From positions 1 to 7,646 of the forward strand of contig JACDBO010000073.1 in NCBI GenBank assembly GCA_013694885.1: 7,646 nt of DNA, given 5' to 3'. The DNA is from Chloroflexia bacterium. Its GTDB lineage: Bacteria > Chloroflexota > Chloroflexia > Thermomicrobiales > UBA6265. The position numbers were made by a program, and so were the translations under genes. The notes under the pieces were generated by a model. That model made no database searches, was not told where the DNA came from, and saw only the letters and a program-made list of their open reading frames with translations. Shown one piece after another: positions 1 to 6,165 of the stretch (within the stretch, counting starts at the first letter, position 1; every line of letters starts with the position of its first letter).

Positions 1-1352
1 CCCACGAAGTGGTGCGCGCGCTCCTTGAGCTGAGCCGGGCAAGCGGCGTTGGTGCAATAGCGCATCGCCACGCCCCGCTCACGGTGAACCGGCGCGCCGC
101 ACGATGGGCAAGTGTCCGGCATCACGTACTGGACTTCGTCCCCGCTACGCCGCTCCTCGATGACCTTGACAATCTGAGGAATAACGTCGCCTGCTCGCTG
201 CACCACGACGGTATCGCCGATGCGCAAGTCCTTGCGGGCAATCTCGTCCTCGTTGTGCAAGGTGGCGCGGCTCACCGTAACCCCGCCGATGTTGACCGGT
301 TCAAGGATTGCCAGCGGGTTGAGCGTGCCGGTCCGACCGACGTTGATATTGATGTCCAGCAAGCGCGTCGTCTGCTGGATTGCCGGGAACTTGTAGGCCG
401 TCGCCCAGCGTGGTTCTCGCGCGACATAACCCACCTCATTTTGAACGCGGAATTCATCGATCTTGATCACCGCGCCGTCGATCTCGAAGTCCAGTTCGGC
501 CCGGCGCTCGAGCCAGTGCTGGCACCGCGTCCACACTTGCTCGACCGAGTCGTGTCGCGCGGCGTCGATCGACGTCTCGAACCCGAGTTCCCTGAGGAGC
601 GCCAGTGCATCCCAGTGGTTGGTGGGCATCGCGCCGCCCTCCAAATAACCGATCTGGTAGCTGAACAGTTGCAGCGGCCGAGTTGCCGTGACGCTGACGT
701 CTTTCTGCCGGAGGGAGCCCGCGGCGGCATTGCGCGGGTTCATAAACAGCTTCCCGCCGGCGTTGGCAATACCGTCATTGAGCGCCGCGAAGTCAGACCG
801 GCGCAGGTAAATCTCCCCCCGAACCTCGATCGTAGCGGGTGCCGGTCGCGAGTGAAGCGGCGTCAACTTTTTGGGAAACGAAGATAATACGCGGAGATTG
901 GGGCTGATGTCGTCACCAGTGAAGCCATCGCCGCGCGTGGCCCCGTGATGGAACACGCCATCCACGTAGGTAAGGGCCACGGCCAGTCCGTCGATCTTCG
1001 GTTCCGTGACGAACCGGAACTCGTCGGTGCCGGCGAACCTGGTGGCCCTGGCCGCCCACGCCCGCAGCTCATCCTCGGCGTAGACGTTGCTGAGCGACAA
1101 CATCGGCAGCGGGTGTCGCACCTCGGCAAAACCGGCCCGCGACCGCGCGCCGACCCGCTGCGTCGGGGACTCCGGTGTGACGAGCTCTGGATGTCGAGCC
1201 TCGATCTCCCGCAGCTCCCGCATCAGCGGGTCGTACTCCGCGTCACTCACCGAAGGCTGATCGAGCACGAAATACTCGTGGTTGTATCGTTCGATGAGCT
1301 GCCTGAGCTCATCGAGGCGGCGCTGAATGTCTTCGATCTGGTCCTCGGGCAT
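1..1352 (-). CDS. ligA: NAD+-dependent DNA ligase LigA, N-terminal ~450 residues (C-terminus outside window)
   Basis: Seals nicks in duplex DNA during replication and repair, using NAD+ to adenylate the enzyme. The minus strand reads without a stop from ATG at 1352 to the left edge. In order it shows domain Ia (about residues 23-41, YNHEYFVLD then SDAEYD, which binds NMN); the adenylation motif EPKIDG with nucleotide-accepting Lys119; TRGDG (140-143); EVRGE (176-180); IDGAVIKID (291-299); an OB-fold part with VGRTG (338-342) and RAGDVIPQI (387-395); and a C4 zinc finger with Cys415, Cys418, Cys433 and Cys438. The helix-hairpin-helix and BRCT domains expected in a roughly 670-residue LigA would lie to the left of position 1. 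The ATG is supported by AGGGAG five bases upstream. No frameshift or missing catalytic residue is seen. It is transcribed divergently from the exonuclease/GIY-YIG gene. Assignment is near certain. Confidence 0.97.
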   Translation of the reverse strand, partial: MPEDQIEDIQRRLDELRQLIERYNHEYFVLDQPSVSDAEYDPLMRELREIEARHPELVTPESPTQRVGARSRAGFAEVRHPLPMLSLSNVYAEDELRAWAARATRFAGTDEFRFVTEPKIDGLAVALTYVDGVFHHGATRGDGFTGDDISPNLRVLSSFPKKLTPLHSRPAPATIEVRGEIYLRRSDFAALNDGIANAGGKLFMNPRNAAAGSLRQKDVSVTATRPLQLFSYQIGYLEGGAMPTNHWDALALLRELGFETSIDAARHDSVEQVWTRCQHWLERRAELDFEIDGAVIKIDEFRVQNEVGYVAREPRWATAYKFPAIQQTTRLLDININVGRTGTLNPLAILEPVNIGGVTVSRATLHNEDEIARKDLRIGDTVVVQRAGDVIPQIVKVIEERRSGDEVQYVMPDTCPSCGAPVHRERGVAMRYCTNAACPAQLKERAHHFV

Positions 1353-1357
1353 CCCCG

Positions 1358-1363
1358 CTCCCT
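1358..1363 (-). promoter_or_regulatory. Ribosome binding site of ligA
   Basis: AGGGAG on the minus strand lies five bases before the ATG at 1352-1350. It supports that start over other in-frame codons. Confidence 0.7.
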
Positions 1364-1402
1364 GGATTCGGAACGAAGAACTCGTCACATACTCAGTGAA
1401 CG

Positions 1403-1429
1403 TACACTAGAACAAGTGTAGCATAGTGT
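1403..1429. promoter_or_regulatory. Overlapping inverted repeats in the ligA / nuclease divergent region
   Basis: TACACT (1403-1408) is the exact reverse complement of AGTGTA (1415-1420), with a six-base spacer. The overlapping ACACTA (1404-1409) is also the exact reverse complement of TAGTGT (1424-1429). One left arm can therefore pair with either of two right arms. TACACT also resembles a -10 hexamer (4 of 6 matches to TATAAT) on both strands here. The position between two divergent DNA-repair genes suits an operator or a bidirectional promoter. The symmetry is seen directly; the role is inference. Confidence 0.45.
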
Positions 1430-1474
1430 GCTCAACAGCCCTTGGGTTTGGACGTCGGGTTTTCCGGCGCGAAC

Positions 1475-1480
1475 TACACT
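1475..1480 (+). promoter_or_regulatory. Possible -10 element giving a leaderless nuclease transcript
   Basis: TACACT ends seven bases before the ATG at 1488, so a transcript started from it would begin at or next to the start codon. No Shine-Dalgarno sequence precedes 1488, which fits a leaderless mRNA. A -35-like TTGGAC at 1448-1453 is 21 bases away, which is too far for a normal spacer, so support is weak. Confidence 0.25.
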
Positions 1481-1487
1481 GTGGACG

Positions 1488-3686
1488 ATGGACATGGAGC
1501 AGCTTGAGCCTGAAGTGGTTGACGGAACGATCGCGGCCACGGCCAACGAAGCCGAAGGCCGCGTCGCCCCGTACGCGGCCCTCTGCGAGCGAGCCGCGGC
1601 GTTCGTGTTAGCGTCAGGTGGCGCGGTCCACGAGGACCGCTTGATCGGGCACGTCTTCGGCAACGCCGGCTCACTGGCCATGTGGCGCCCACTGCTCCGG
1701 AATGTCCTGGGCGAGGATGAGCGGCTCACGTTCAGGGCCGATGGACATTGGGTTCTGGCTCATGACGAAGCGGAACCAGGGCCGCTGTCCGGCCTCTTGC
1801 TCGATGACTTCGTCGTCATCGATGTCGAGACGACCGGATTGCGCCCGACCCGCCAGCGCGTGATCGAGGTCGCGCTCGTCCGCTTCCGCGGTGGCACCGA
1901 GGTCGATCGGTTCGAGTCGCTGGTCAATCCCGACACCCGCATTCCCAACTTCATCGTCGGGCTCACCGGTATCACCGATACTCATGTTGTGGACGCACCG
2001 AGATTCGAGAACATCGCCACGCAGGTTGTGGAGTTCATCGGTCATGGACTCCTCGTTGGACATAACATCTCGTTCGACGCCAACTTCCTGAACGCTGAAC
2101 TGAAGCGATGTGACCGCCTGCCTCTGATCAACGAGCGGCTCGACACGATGGGTCTGGCCGTTCGTCTGCTCCGCCAGGTCCGCAAACCGAGCCTGGATCG
2201 CGTCGCCGTGGCCGTCGGCCTGACCCCGCGCAAGATTCACCGGGCCGGGGTCGACGCGGCATTGACCGGCGAGGTCGCGCTGCGATTGGTGGAGGAGGCG
2301 CGACGCCAAGGCGTGACGACACTCGATGCACTCAAGGTCGCATCCAGTGTCGTCGAGCGACGCCCGCGGGAAGGGGTGGGGCGGGGCCGCGCGGTCCTCG
2401 ACCGCTCGCTGCTCGCGGACATCCCGAAGCGCCCCGGTTGCTACCTGATGAGAGACCAGTTTGACCGTGTGATCTACGTCGGCAAGGCCAAGAACCTGCG
2501 CGATCGCGTCTCCTCCTATTACTCGCAACCGCTCGGCTACACACGGAAGATGGACGGACTGCTCGAGTCGATGGTCCGCATCGATGTCGAAGTCGTCGGC
2601 ACCGAAATCGAAGCCCTGTTGCTGGAGTCCCAATTGATCCGACGCCATCAACCTCGCTACAACACCGCGATGCGCTCGTTCGAGCACTACCCCTATATCC
2701 GCGTCGATCTCTCCAATCCGTGGCCGCGGGTGACCATCGCCAAAGCGCGCAAGCACGACGGCGCCAAATATTTCGGGCCGTACCGCAGCGCGCACGGCGC
2801 CCGCCGCACGGTCGATGTCATCAACAGCATCGTGCCGCTGCGCACCTGCACCCGGTCATTCAAGGACGCCCGGAGCTACGGTCGACCCTGCCTCCAGCTC
2901 GACCTCGGCCGGTGCCTCGGTCCCTGCGTCGGCCGCGCGGACCGTGACGTCTACGCCACACTCGCCCGCGAGGTCGTCGCCTTCCTCGACGGCCGCGACG
3001 ATGCGCTCTACGAGCGCCTCTGGGCCGGGCTCGAGAATGCCGCCGACCGGCTCGACTACGAGCGGGCCGCCAAGTTGCGCCGCGACTTGCAGTCCGTGCT
3101 CGGTATCGTGCAGTACCAGAAGCGGCTCCGCGAGGCCACCGAGCAGCACACATTGCTGGTGGTTCTGCCATCGGCCGACGTCGAGAGCCGCGAAGTGCTG
3201 TTCGTCATCGGCGGCCGCATGTGGGCCCAGTTGCGCGTGCGCCGAGCTCATGACCTCGAATGCGCAGTGACCCGCGACCACAACGACGGCGGCGACCATC
3301 TCCTTCACCAGCACCCCACCGGCGTGACCCCTCCCACGAGCGATCTCGCCATCGCTGACGTGACCGGCCCGATTGGGGACTTGGCCCAGCGCCTGGCCCG
3401 CGCCTGGCGCCGCCACGCCGCGGCGACGTTGACTCCGATCGACCACAACGGCGTGGACGAGGCGAATATCCTCAACCGCTGGCTCCTGCGGCAATGCGGA
3501 CACCCGGCACTTATCGAGTGCCCCGCAAATGGCGACAGTGAGCCCGAGTGGCCGGCGCTGGCACTCCGCGCGCTCTCACTCAACGATACCGATCTGATCT
3601 TTGCCGACGCCTACCGAGGTGAAGAGACCCTCGACGACGACGCGGAGCCGCGAGAAACCGGCGAGGTCGTCGCTGCGGTGCTGTAA
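1488..3686 (+). CDS. DEDDh exonuclease / UvrC-type GIY-YIG nuclease fusion protein (732 aa)
   Basis: Likely a DNA-repair nuclease combining 3'-5' exonuclease and GIY-YIG endonuclease activities. Positions below are numbered from GTG 1428; subtract 20 for ATG 1488. Residues 46-111 form a helical, possibly winged-helix module. A DnaQ-like exonuclease follows (127-290) with DVETTG (Asp132, Glu134), HNISFDANF (Asp217) and HRAGVDA (His271, Asp276), which completes the DEDDh set. The UvrC-type GIY-YIG domain (333-412) has GCY and YVGKAKNLRDR, with Arg358/360, Glu395 and Asn412 in the expected catalytic positions. KYFGPY follows, then Cys474, Cys488, Cys496 and Cys500, spaced like the [4Fe-4S] cysteines reported for UvrC. 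A UVR (UvrB-binding) motif lies at about 526-558. The UvrC RNase H-like motifs and (HhH)2 domain are not recognisable; residues 560-752 are unassigned. Actinobacterial relatives such as M. tuberculosis Rv2191 share the exonuclease plus GIY-YIG layout. The open frame extends to GTG 1428, but that codon lies in an inverted repeat without a ribosome site, so ATG 1488 is preferred; ATG 1494 is also possible. Confidence 0.9.
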   Translation: MDMEQLEPEVVDGTIAATANEAEGRVAPYAALCERAAAFVLASGGAVHEDRLIGHVFGNAGSLAMWRPLLRNVLGEDERLTFRADGHWVLAHDEAEPGPLSGLLLDDFVVIDVETTGLRPTRQRVIEVALVRFRGGTEVDRFESLVNPDTRIPNFIVGLTGITDTHVVDAPRFENIATQVVEFIGHGLLVGHNISFDANFLNAELKRCDRLPLINERLDTMGLAVRLLRQVRKPSLDRVAVAVGLTPRKIHRAGVDAALTGEVALRLVEEARRQGVTTLDALKVASSVVERRPREGVGRGRAVLDRSLLADIPKRPGCYLMRDQFDRVIYVGKAKNLRDRVSSYYSQPLGYTRKMDGLLESMVRIDVEVVGTEIEALLLESQLIRRHQPRYNTAMRSFEHYPYIRVDLSNPWPRVTIAKARKHDGAKYFGPYRSAHGARRTVDVINSIVPLRTCTRSFKDARSYGRPCLQLDLGRCLGPCVGRADRDVYATLAREVVAFLDGRDDALYERLWAGLENAADRLDYERAAKLRRDLQSVLGIVQYQKRLREATEQHTLLVVLPSADVESREVLFVIGGRMWAQLRVRRAHDLECAVTRDHNDGGDHLLHQHPTGVTPPTSDLAIADVTGPIGDLAQRLARAWRRHAAATLTPIDHNGVDEANILNRWLLRQCGHPALIECPANGDSEPEWPALALRALSLNDTDLIFADAYRGEETLDDDAEPRETGEVVAAVL

Positions 3687-3709
3687 TCCCGCGACGTGTC
3701 CATTGGCAG

Positions 3710-3726
3710 CAATCGTGCGACGATTG
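3710..3726. promoter_or_regulatory. 17-base palindrome, candidate operator (copy 1)
   Basis: CAATCGT-GCG-ACGATTG is a perfect inverted repeat with seven-base arms and a three-base centre. It starts 24 bases after the nuclease stop codon. There is no T-tract behind it, so it is not a typical rho-independent terminator. A near-copy lies 57 bases downstream, still before the transporter operon, which fits a pair of binding sites for a sugar-responsive repressor. The regulator is unknown. Confidence 0.45.
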
Positions 3727-3767
3727 AACGCGGTAGAAACGCTCGATCCGGCGGCAAAGTCGCGGGG

Positions 3768-3781
3768 AATCGTGCGATGAT
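3768..3781. promoter_or_regulatory. Near-copy of the palindrome, candidate operator (copy 2)
   Basis: AATCGTGCGATGAT matches copy 1 over 14 bases with one difference (T for C at 3778). Its right arm is therefore imperfect. It sits about 100 bases before the transporter start codon. Spacing between equivalent bases of the two copies is 57, roughly five to six helical turns. Confidence 0.4.
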
Positions 3782-3797
3782 GGCGACATTGAGACGC

Positions 3798-3808
3798 GAC
3801 ACGGTGTC
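3798..3808. repeat. Short palindrome GACAC-G-GTGTC
   Basis: This is a perfect inverted repeat with five-base arms around a single G, located 26 bases before the candidate -10 element of the transporter operon. It could be a further protein-binding site, but a palindrome this short can occur by chance. Confidence 0.2.
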
Positions 3809-3834
3809 TTCGTCGCTGTTCACTCATGTGGCGA

Positions 3835-3840
3835 TAAAAT
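3835..3840 (+). promoter_or_regulatory. Candidate -10 element of the ABC transporter operon
   Basis: TAAAAT (5 of 6 matches to TATAAT) stands out in an otherwise GC-rich region, 29 bases before the GTG start. No convincing -35 hexamer is seen at 16-18 bases upstream. Its placement after the repeated palindromes suits a regulated promoter. Confidence 0.35.
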
Positions 3841-3856
3841 AGAACCGAGCATCGGT

Positions 3857-3863
3857 AGGAGGT
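3857..3863 (+). promoter_or_regulatory. Strong ribosome binding site deciding the GTG start
   Basis: AGGAGGT is a full-strength Shine-Dalgarno sequence six bases before GTG 3870. It fixes GTG as the start of the substrate-binding protein, and the reading frame from there opens directly with a twin-arginine signal peptide. Confidence 0.8.
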
Positions 3864-3869
3864 AACCCC

Positions 3870-5237
3870 GTGGATAGACGACGCTTCATTACGGTCACCG
3901 GCGGTGGCGCGGCCGGACTCGCGCTCGGCGGTTCGCTCCGCGCAGGCCCGGCGTTTGCCGCGCAGGGAACGACGCTCGAGTTCTGGGACACCCTGAACGC
4001 CGAGACCCGCCTGCAAGTGATCGAGCAGCTGGCCACCAGCTTCGGCGAGCAGGCGGGCGTCACCGTGCAGCATCGCGGCTGGACGCTTGATGAACTCTCA
4101 AGCACGTTGCCCCGCTCGGTGGACAGCAATCAGGCGCCAGATATCGCTCAGGTCAACAATGGCGAGGCGCTGGCGGGTCCGATGATCCGCGCGGGCCGGC
4201 TTGTCTCGCTCGCGCCCTATGCTTCCCAATATGGCTGGGATCAGCAGCTCCCGCCGGCTCTCCAGGCACGCAACATGTTCAACGAGGACGGGACGGTGTT
4301 TGGCGAGGGCCAGCTCTGGGGTGTTTCGATCGAGGCGGAGATTGTCGGGTTCTATCGCAACAAGAGCCGCTTTGAGGAGAATGGCGTCGAGGTGCCGACC
4401 ACCTTCGCCGAGCTCGAGACCGCCATGCAGACACTCCTCGACGGCGGAGTCACACCCCTCGTCTTTGGGAACTCCGACGGTTGGACCGCGATCCATCTCT
4501 TCGGCAACATCCTCGGCACGATGGTCAGCCGCGAATACCTCGACGGCTTGGTCTATCGTTCGGGTGACATGTCTTTCGAGGACGACGCGATGGTCAACGC
4601 GGCCACCAAGTTCAGAGAGTGGGTCGACCGTGGCTTCCTCCAGGAGGGTTTCTCCGGCATCACCTCCGACGATGCCGCTGCGCTCTTCCAAGCCGGTGAA
4701 GGTGCCATGCTGATGCAGGGCAGTTGGCAGCTCCCGGCCGTGCTCGAAGGGTTAGGAGAGTCCGCCGGCTTCTTCCTGACGCCACCAGCCGAAGGGGGTG
4801 GCACCGCGACTCCGGCGGCGACACCATCTGGCGCGGCCACCCCAGTGGCGGCGGCGACTGCTAGTGTCCTCCACGTCGGTGGTGTCGGTATCCCCTACAG
4901 CATCATCACCGGCGCGCAAGACCCGGATGTCGCCGCCGAGTTCATCAACTCCCTGATCTCCGACGAGGCGGTCAACACGCTCCTCGACGCAGGCGTTCTG
5001 GCCGCGGCCGAGGTGCCCGCCGACAAGATTCAGGCCGCCACCGTCACGGGCGAACTCTACTCCGCCTGGAACGAGGCGCTGGCCGGTGATGCCATCGGCC
5101 ACTACCTCGACTGGGCATCGCCGACGATGTACGACACGATCACCGCCGAGCTTCAGCGGCTGCTCGCCGGTGAGACCGACCCGCAAGCTTTCGCGGCCAC
5201 GCTGCAACAGGACTATGCACAGTCGTTCACTGCCTGA
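3870..5237 (+). CDS. Carbohydrate ABC transporter substrate-binding protein, CUT1 type, Tat signal
   Basis: Extracytoplasmic sugar-binding component (455 aa) of the importer formed with the two permeases that follow. The N-terminus MDRRRFITVTGGG fits the twin-arginine RRxF pattern. A hydrophobic stretch follows, ending in AFA (28-30), a probable signal peptidase I site. The mature part has family 1 solute-binding features: LEFWDTLN after the signal, PDIAQVNNGEAL near residue 90, LWGVSIEAEIVGFYRNK around 150, PTTFAELE, and GSWQLPAV around 284. The protein contains no cysteine, so it cannot be a lipoprotein; it must be free or held in another way. An Ala/Thr/Pro-rich stretch of about 25 residues (about 309-333) sits between TPPAEGG and VGGVGIPYS, where relatives normally continue directly, and looks like a loop insert. 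GTG start chosen from AGGAGGT six bases upstream. The next gene begins seven bases after the stop. The sugar is not predictable. Confidence 0.92.
   Translation: MDRRRFITVTGGGAAGLALGGSLRAGPAFAAQGTTLEFWDTLNAETRLQVIEQLATSFGEQAGVTVQHRGWTLDELSSTLPRSVDSNQAPDIAQVNNGEALAGPMIRAGRLVSLAPYASQYGWDQQLPPALQARNMFNEDGTVFGEGQLWGVSIEAEIVGFYRNKSRFEENGVEVPTTFAELETAMQTLLDGGVTPLVFGNSDGWTAIHLFGNILGTMVSREYLDGLVYRSGDMSFEDDAMVNAATKFREWVDRGFLQEGFSGITSDDAAALFQAGEGAMLMQGSWQLPAVLEGLGESAGFFLTPPAEGGGTATPAATPSGAATPVAAATASVLHVGGVGIPYSIITGAQDPDVAAEFINSLISDEAVNTLLDAGVLAAAEVPADKIQAATVTGELYSAWNEALAGDAIGHYLDWASPTMYDTITAELQRLLAGETDPQAFAATLQQDYAQSFTA
4798..4866 (+). repeat. Low-complexity Ala/Thr/Pro-coding insert within the substrate-binding protein
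   Basis: This stretch encodes repeated ATP, AATP and AAAT-like units inside the folded domain rather than behind the signal peptide. It is rich in GCG, ACT and CCG codons. It resembles the linker type also seen in the PIG-L gene at 7157. The frame stays open through it, so the gene is intact. Confidence 0.6.
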
Positions 5238-5238
5238 C

Positions 5239-5244
5239 GAGGGG
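5239..5244 (+). promoter_or_regulatory. Ribosome binding site of the first permease
   Basis: GAGGGG directly abuts ATG 5245, which is unusually close. It is six bases before the in-frame TTG 5251, so that TTG could be the true start. Either choice changes the protein by only two residues. Confidence 0.4.
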
Positions 5245-6165
5245 ATGACGTTGGCGACGCCGGAGCTACCCCGCGTCGCCGTCCGGAAGCGAGGGCTCTC
5301 GGGTTCATCCTGGGAGCCCTGGCTCTACCTGCTGCCCGGCTTGCTCATCTTCACACTGTTCGTGGTCGTGCCGGTGCTCGGCACCGTGGCGATCAGCTTC
5401 GCCAACTGGAACGGCATCGCGTGGTCGACCGCCGCGTTCACCGGCGTCGACAACTACATCACGGCCGTGACGGACTCGCTGTTCTGGGGCGCGTTCTGGA
5501 ACAACCTGGTTCTCATCCCGTATTTCGTCATCCTTCCGGCCATCCTCGGTTTGATCCCGGCCACCGTCGTCCATCAGATGGGAGTCCGTGGCGCGGCGGC
5601 CTTCCGGGCCGGACTCTTCCTCCCCTACATCATGCCCGGCGTGCTGATCGGCGTGGTCTGGCGCTGGCTGCTCAATCCGGTCTTCGGACCGGTCAACGCG
5701 GTGCTGGAGCGGCTCGGGCTGCCCACACCGAGCTGGCTCGGCGACTTCACGCTGGCCCTGCCGGCCGTCGGCATGATCGGCGCTTGGGCCGCTTATGGCT
5801 TCTGCTTCGTCATCTTCCTCGCCGGGATGCAGAAGATTCAGCCCGACCTCTACGAAGCGGCGCGTCTCGACGGCGCCAACCCGTTCCAGGAGTTCACCGC
5901 CGTCACGCTGCCTGGTCTGCGCCGCGAGATCGCGGTTGTCCTTTCGGTCAATCTCATCAACGCCCTTCGCGCGTTCGACGTGATCCGGGCCACTACCGAT
6001 GGCGGGCCGGGCCGGGAAACCGAAGTCGTGGCGCTTTACATGATCGACACTGCGTTCGGCGCCAAGCAAGTGGGGTACGGCGCGTCCATCGCCGTACTGC
6101 TGGCGGTGACGACGCTCGTGTTGTCGCTCCTCGTGTTGCGCCTGTTCGGAGAGCGCGATGGTTAA
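5245..6165 (+). CDS. Sugar ABC transporter permease, MalF/UgpA-like (306 aa)
   Basis: Inner-membrane channel subunit of a CUT1 importer, paired with the next gene product. After a basic N-terminus (VRKRG), six membrane segments are visible at about 27-50, 86-109, 118-141, 170-194, 228-246 and 278-300. The cytoplasmic EAA loop that contacts the ATPase lies at 203-223 (YEAARLDGANPF, ending TLP), with the conserved Glu204, Asp209 and Gly210. The RATTDGGPG motif at 248-256 is typical of this family. The frame is open further upstream, but that part overlaps the binding-protein gene and does not look like permease, so the start at 5245 is used. It lies seven bases after the previous stop and overlaps the next gene by eight bases, which indicates translational coupling. 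No oddities in conserved positions. Confidence 0.95.
   Translation: MTLATPELPRVAVRKRGLSGSSWEPWLYLLPGLLIFTLFVVVPVLGTVAISFANWNGIAWSTAAFTGVDNYITAVTDSLFWGAFWNNLVLIPYFVILPAILGLIPATVVHQMGVRGAAAFRAGLFLPYIMPGVLIGVVWRWLLNPVFGPVNAVLERLGLPTPSWLGDFTLALPAVGMIGAWAAYGFCFVIFLAGMQKIQPDLYEAARLDGANPFQEFTAVTLPGLRREIAVVLSVNLINALRAFDVIRATTDGGPGRETEVVALYMIDTAFGAKQVGYGASIAVLLAVTTLVLSLLVLRLFGERDG

Noticed and set aside
9..887. Long plus-strand open frame of 292 codons opposite ligA
   Set aside because: It is antisense to a ligA frame that shows all the expected ligase motifs; its own translation is Arg-rich and shows no recognisable domain. It is a by-product of high GC codon bias.
1671..2795. Minus-strand open frame of 374 codons opposite the nuclease fusion
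   Set aside because: The plus-strand frame carries intact exonuclease and GIY-YIG motifs over the same bases. The antisense product has no known motif and no ribosome site was evident, so it is treated as a shadow.
3710..3726. Rho-independent terminator after the nuclease gene
   Set aside because: The hairpin has a seven-base stem that is not especially GC-rich, no T-tract follows it, and a near-copy lies 57 bases downstream. An operator is the better reading.
5086..5244. Upstream extension of the first permease to ATG 5086
   Set aside because: It would overlap the end of the substrate-binding gene by about 150 bases and add an Arg/Ser/Pro-rich stretch unlike any permease N-terminus; ATG 5245 fits the family length.
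5305..6069. Minus-strand open frame of 254 codons opposite the first permease
   Set aside because: The product is highly charged, rich in Asp, Glu, Arg and His, as expected from reading membrane-protein codons backwards. No motif is seen.
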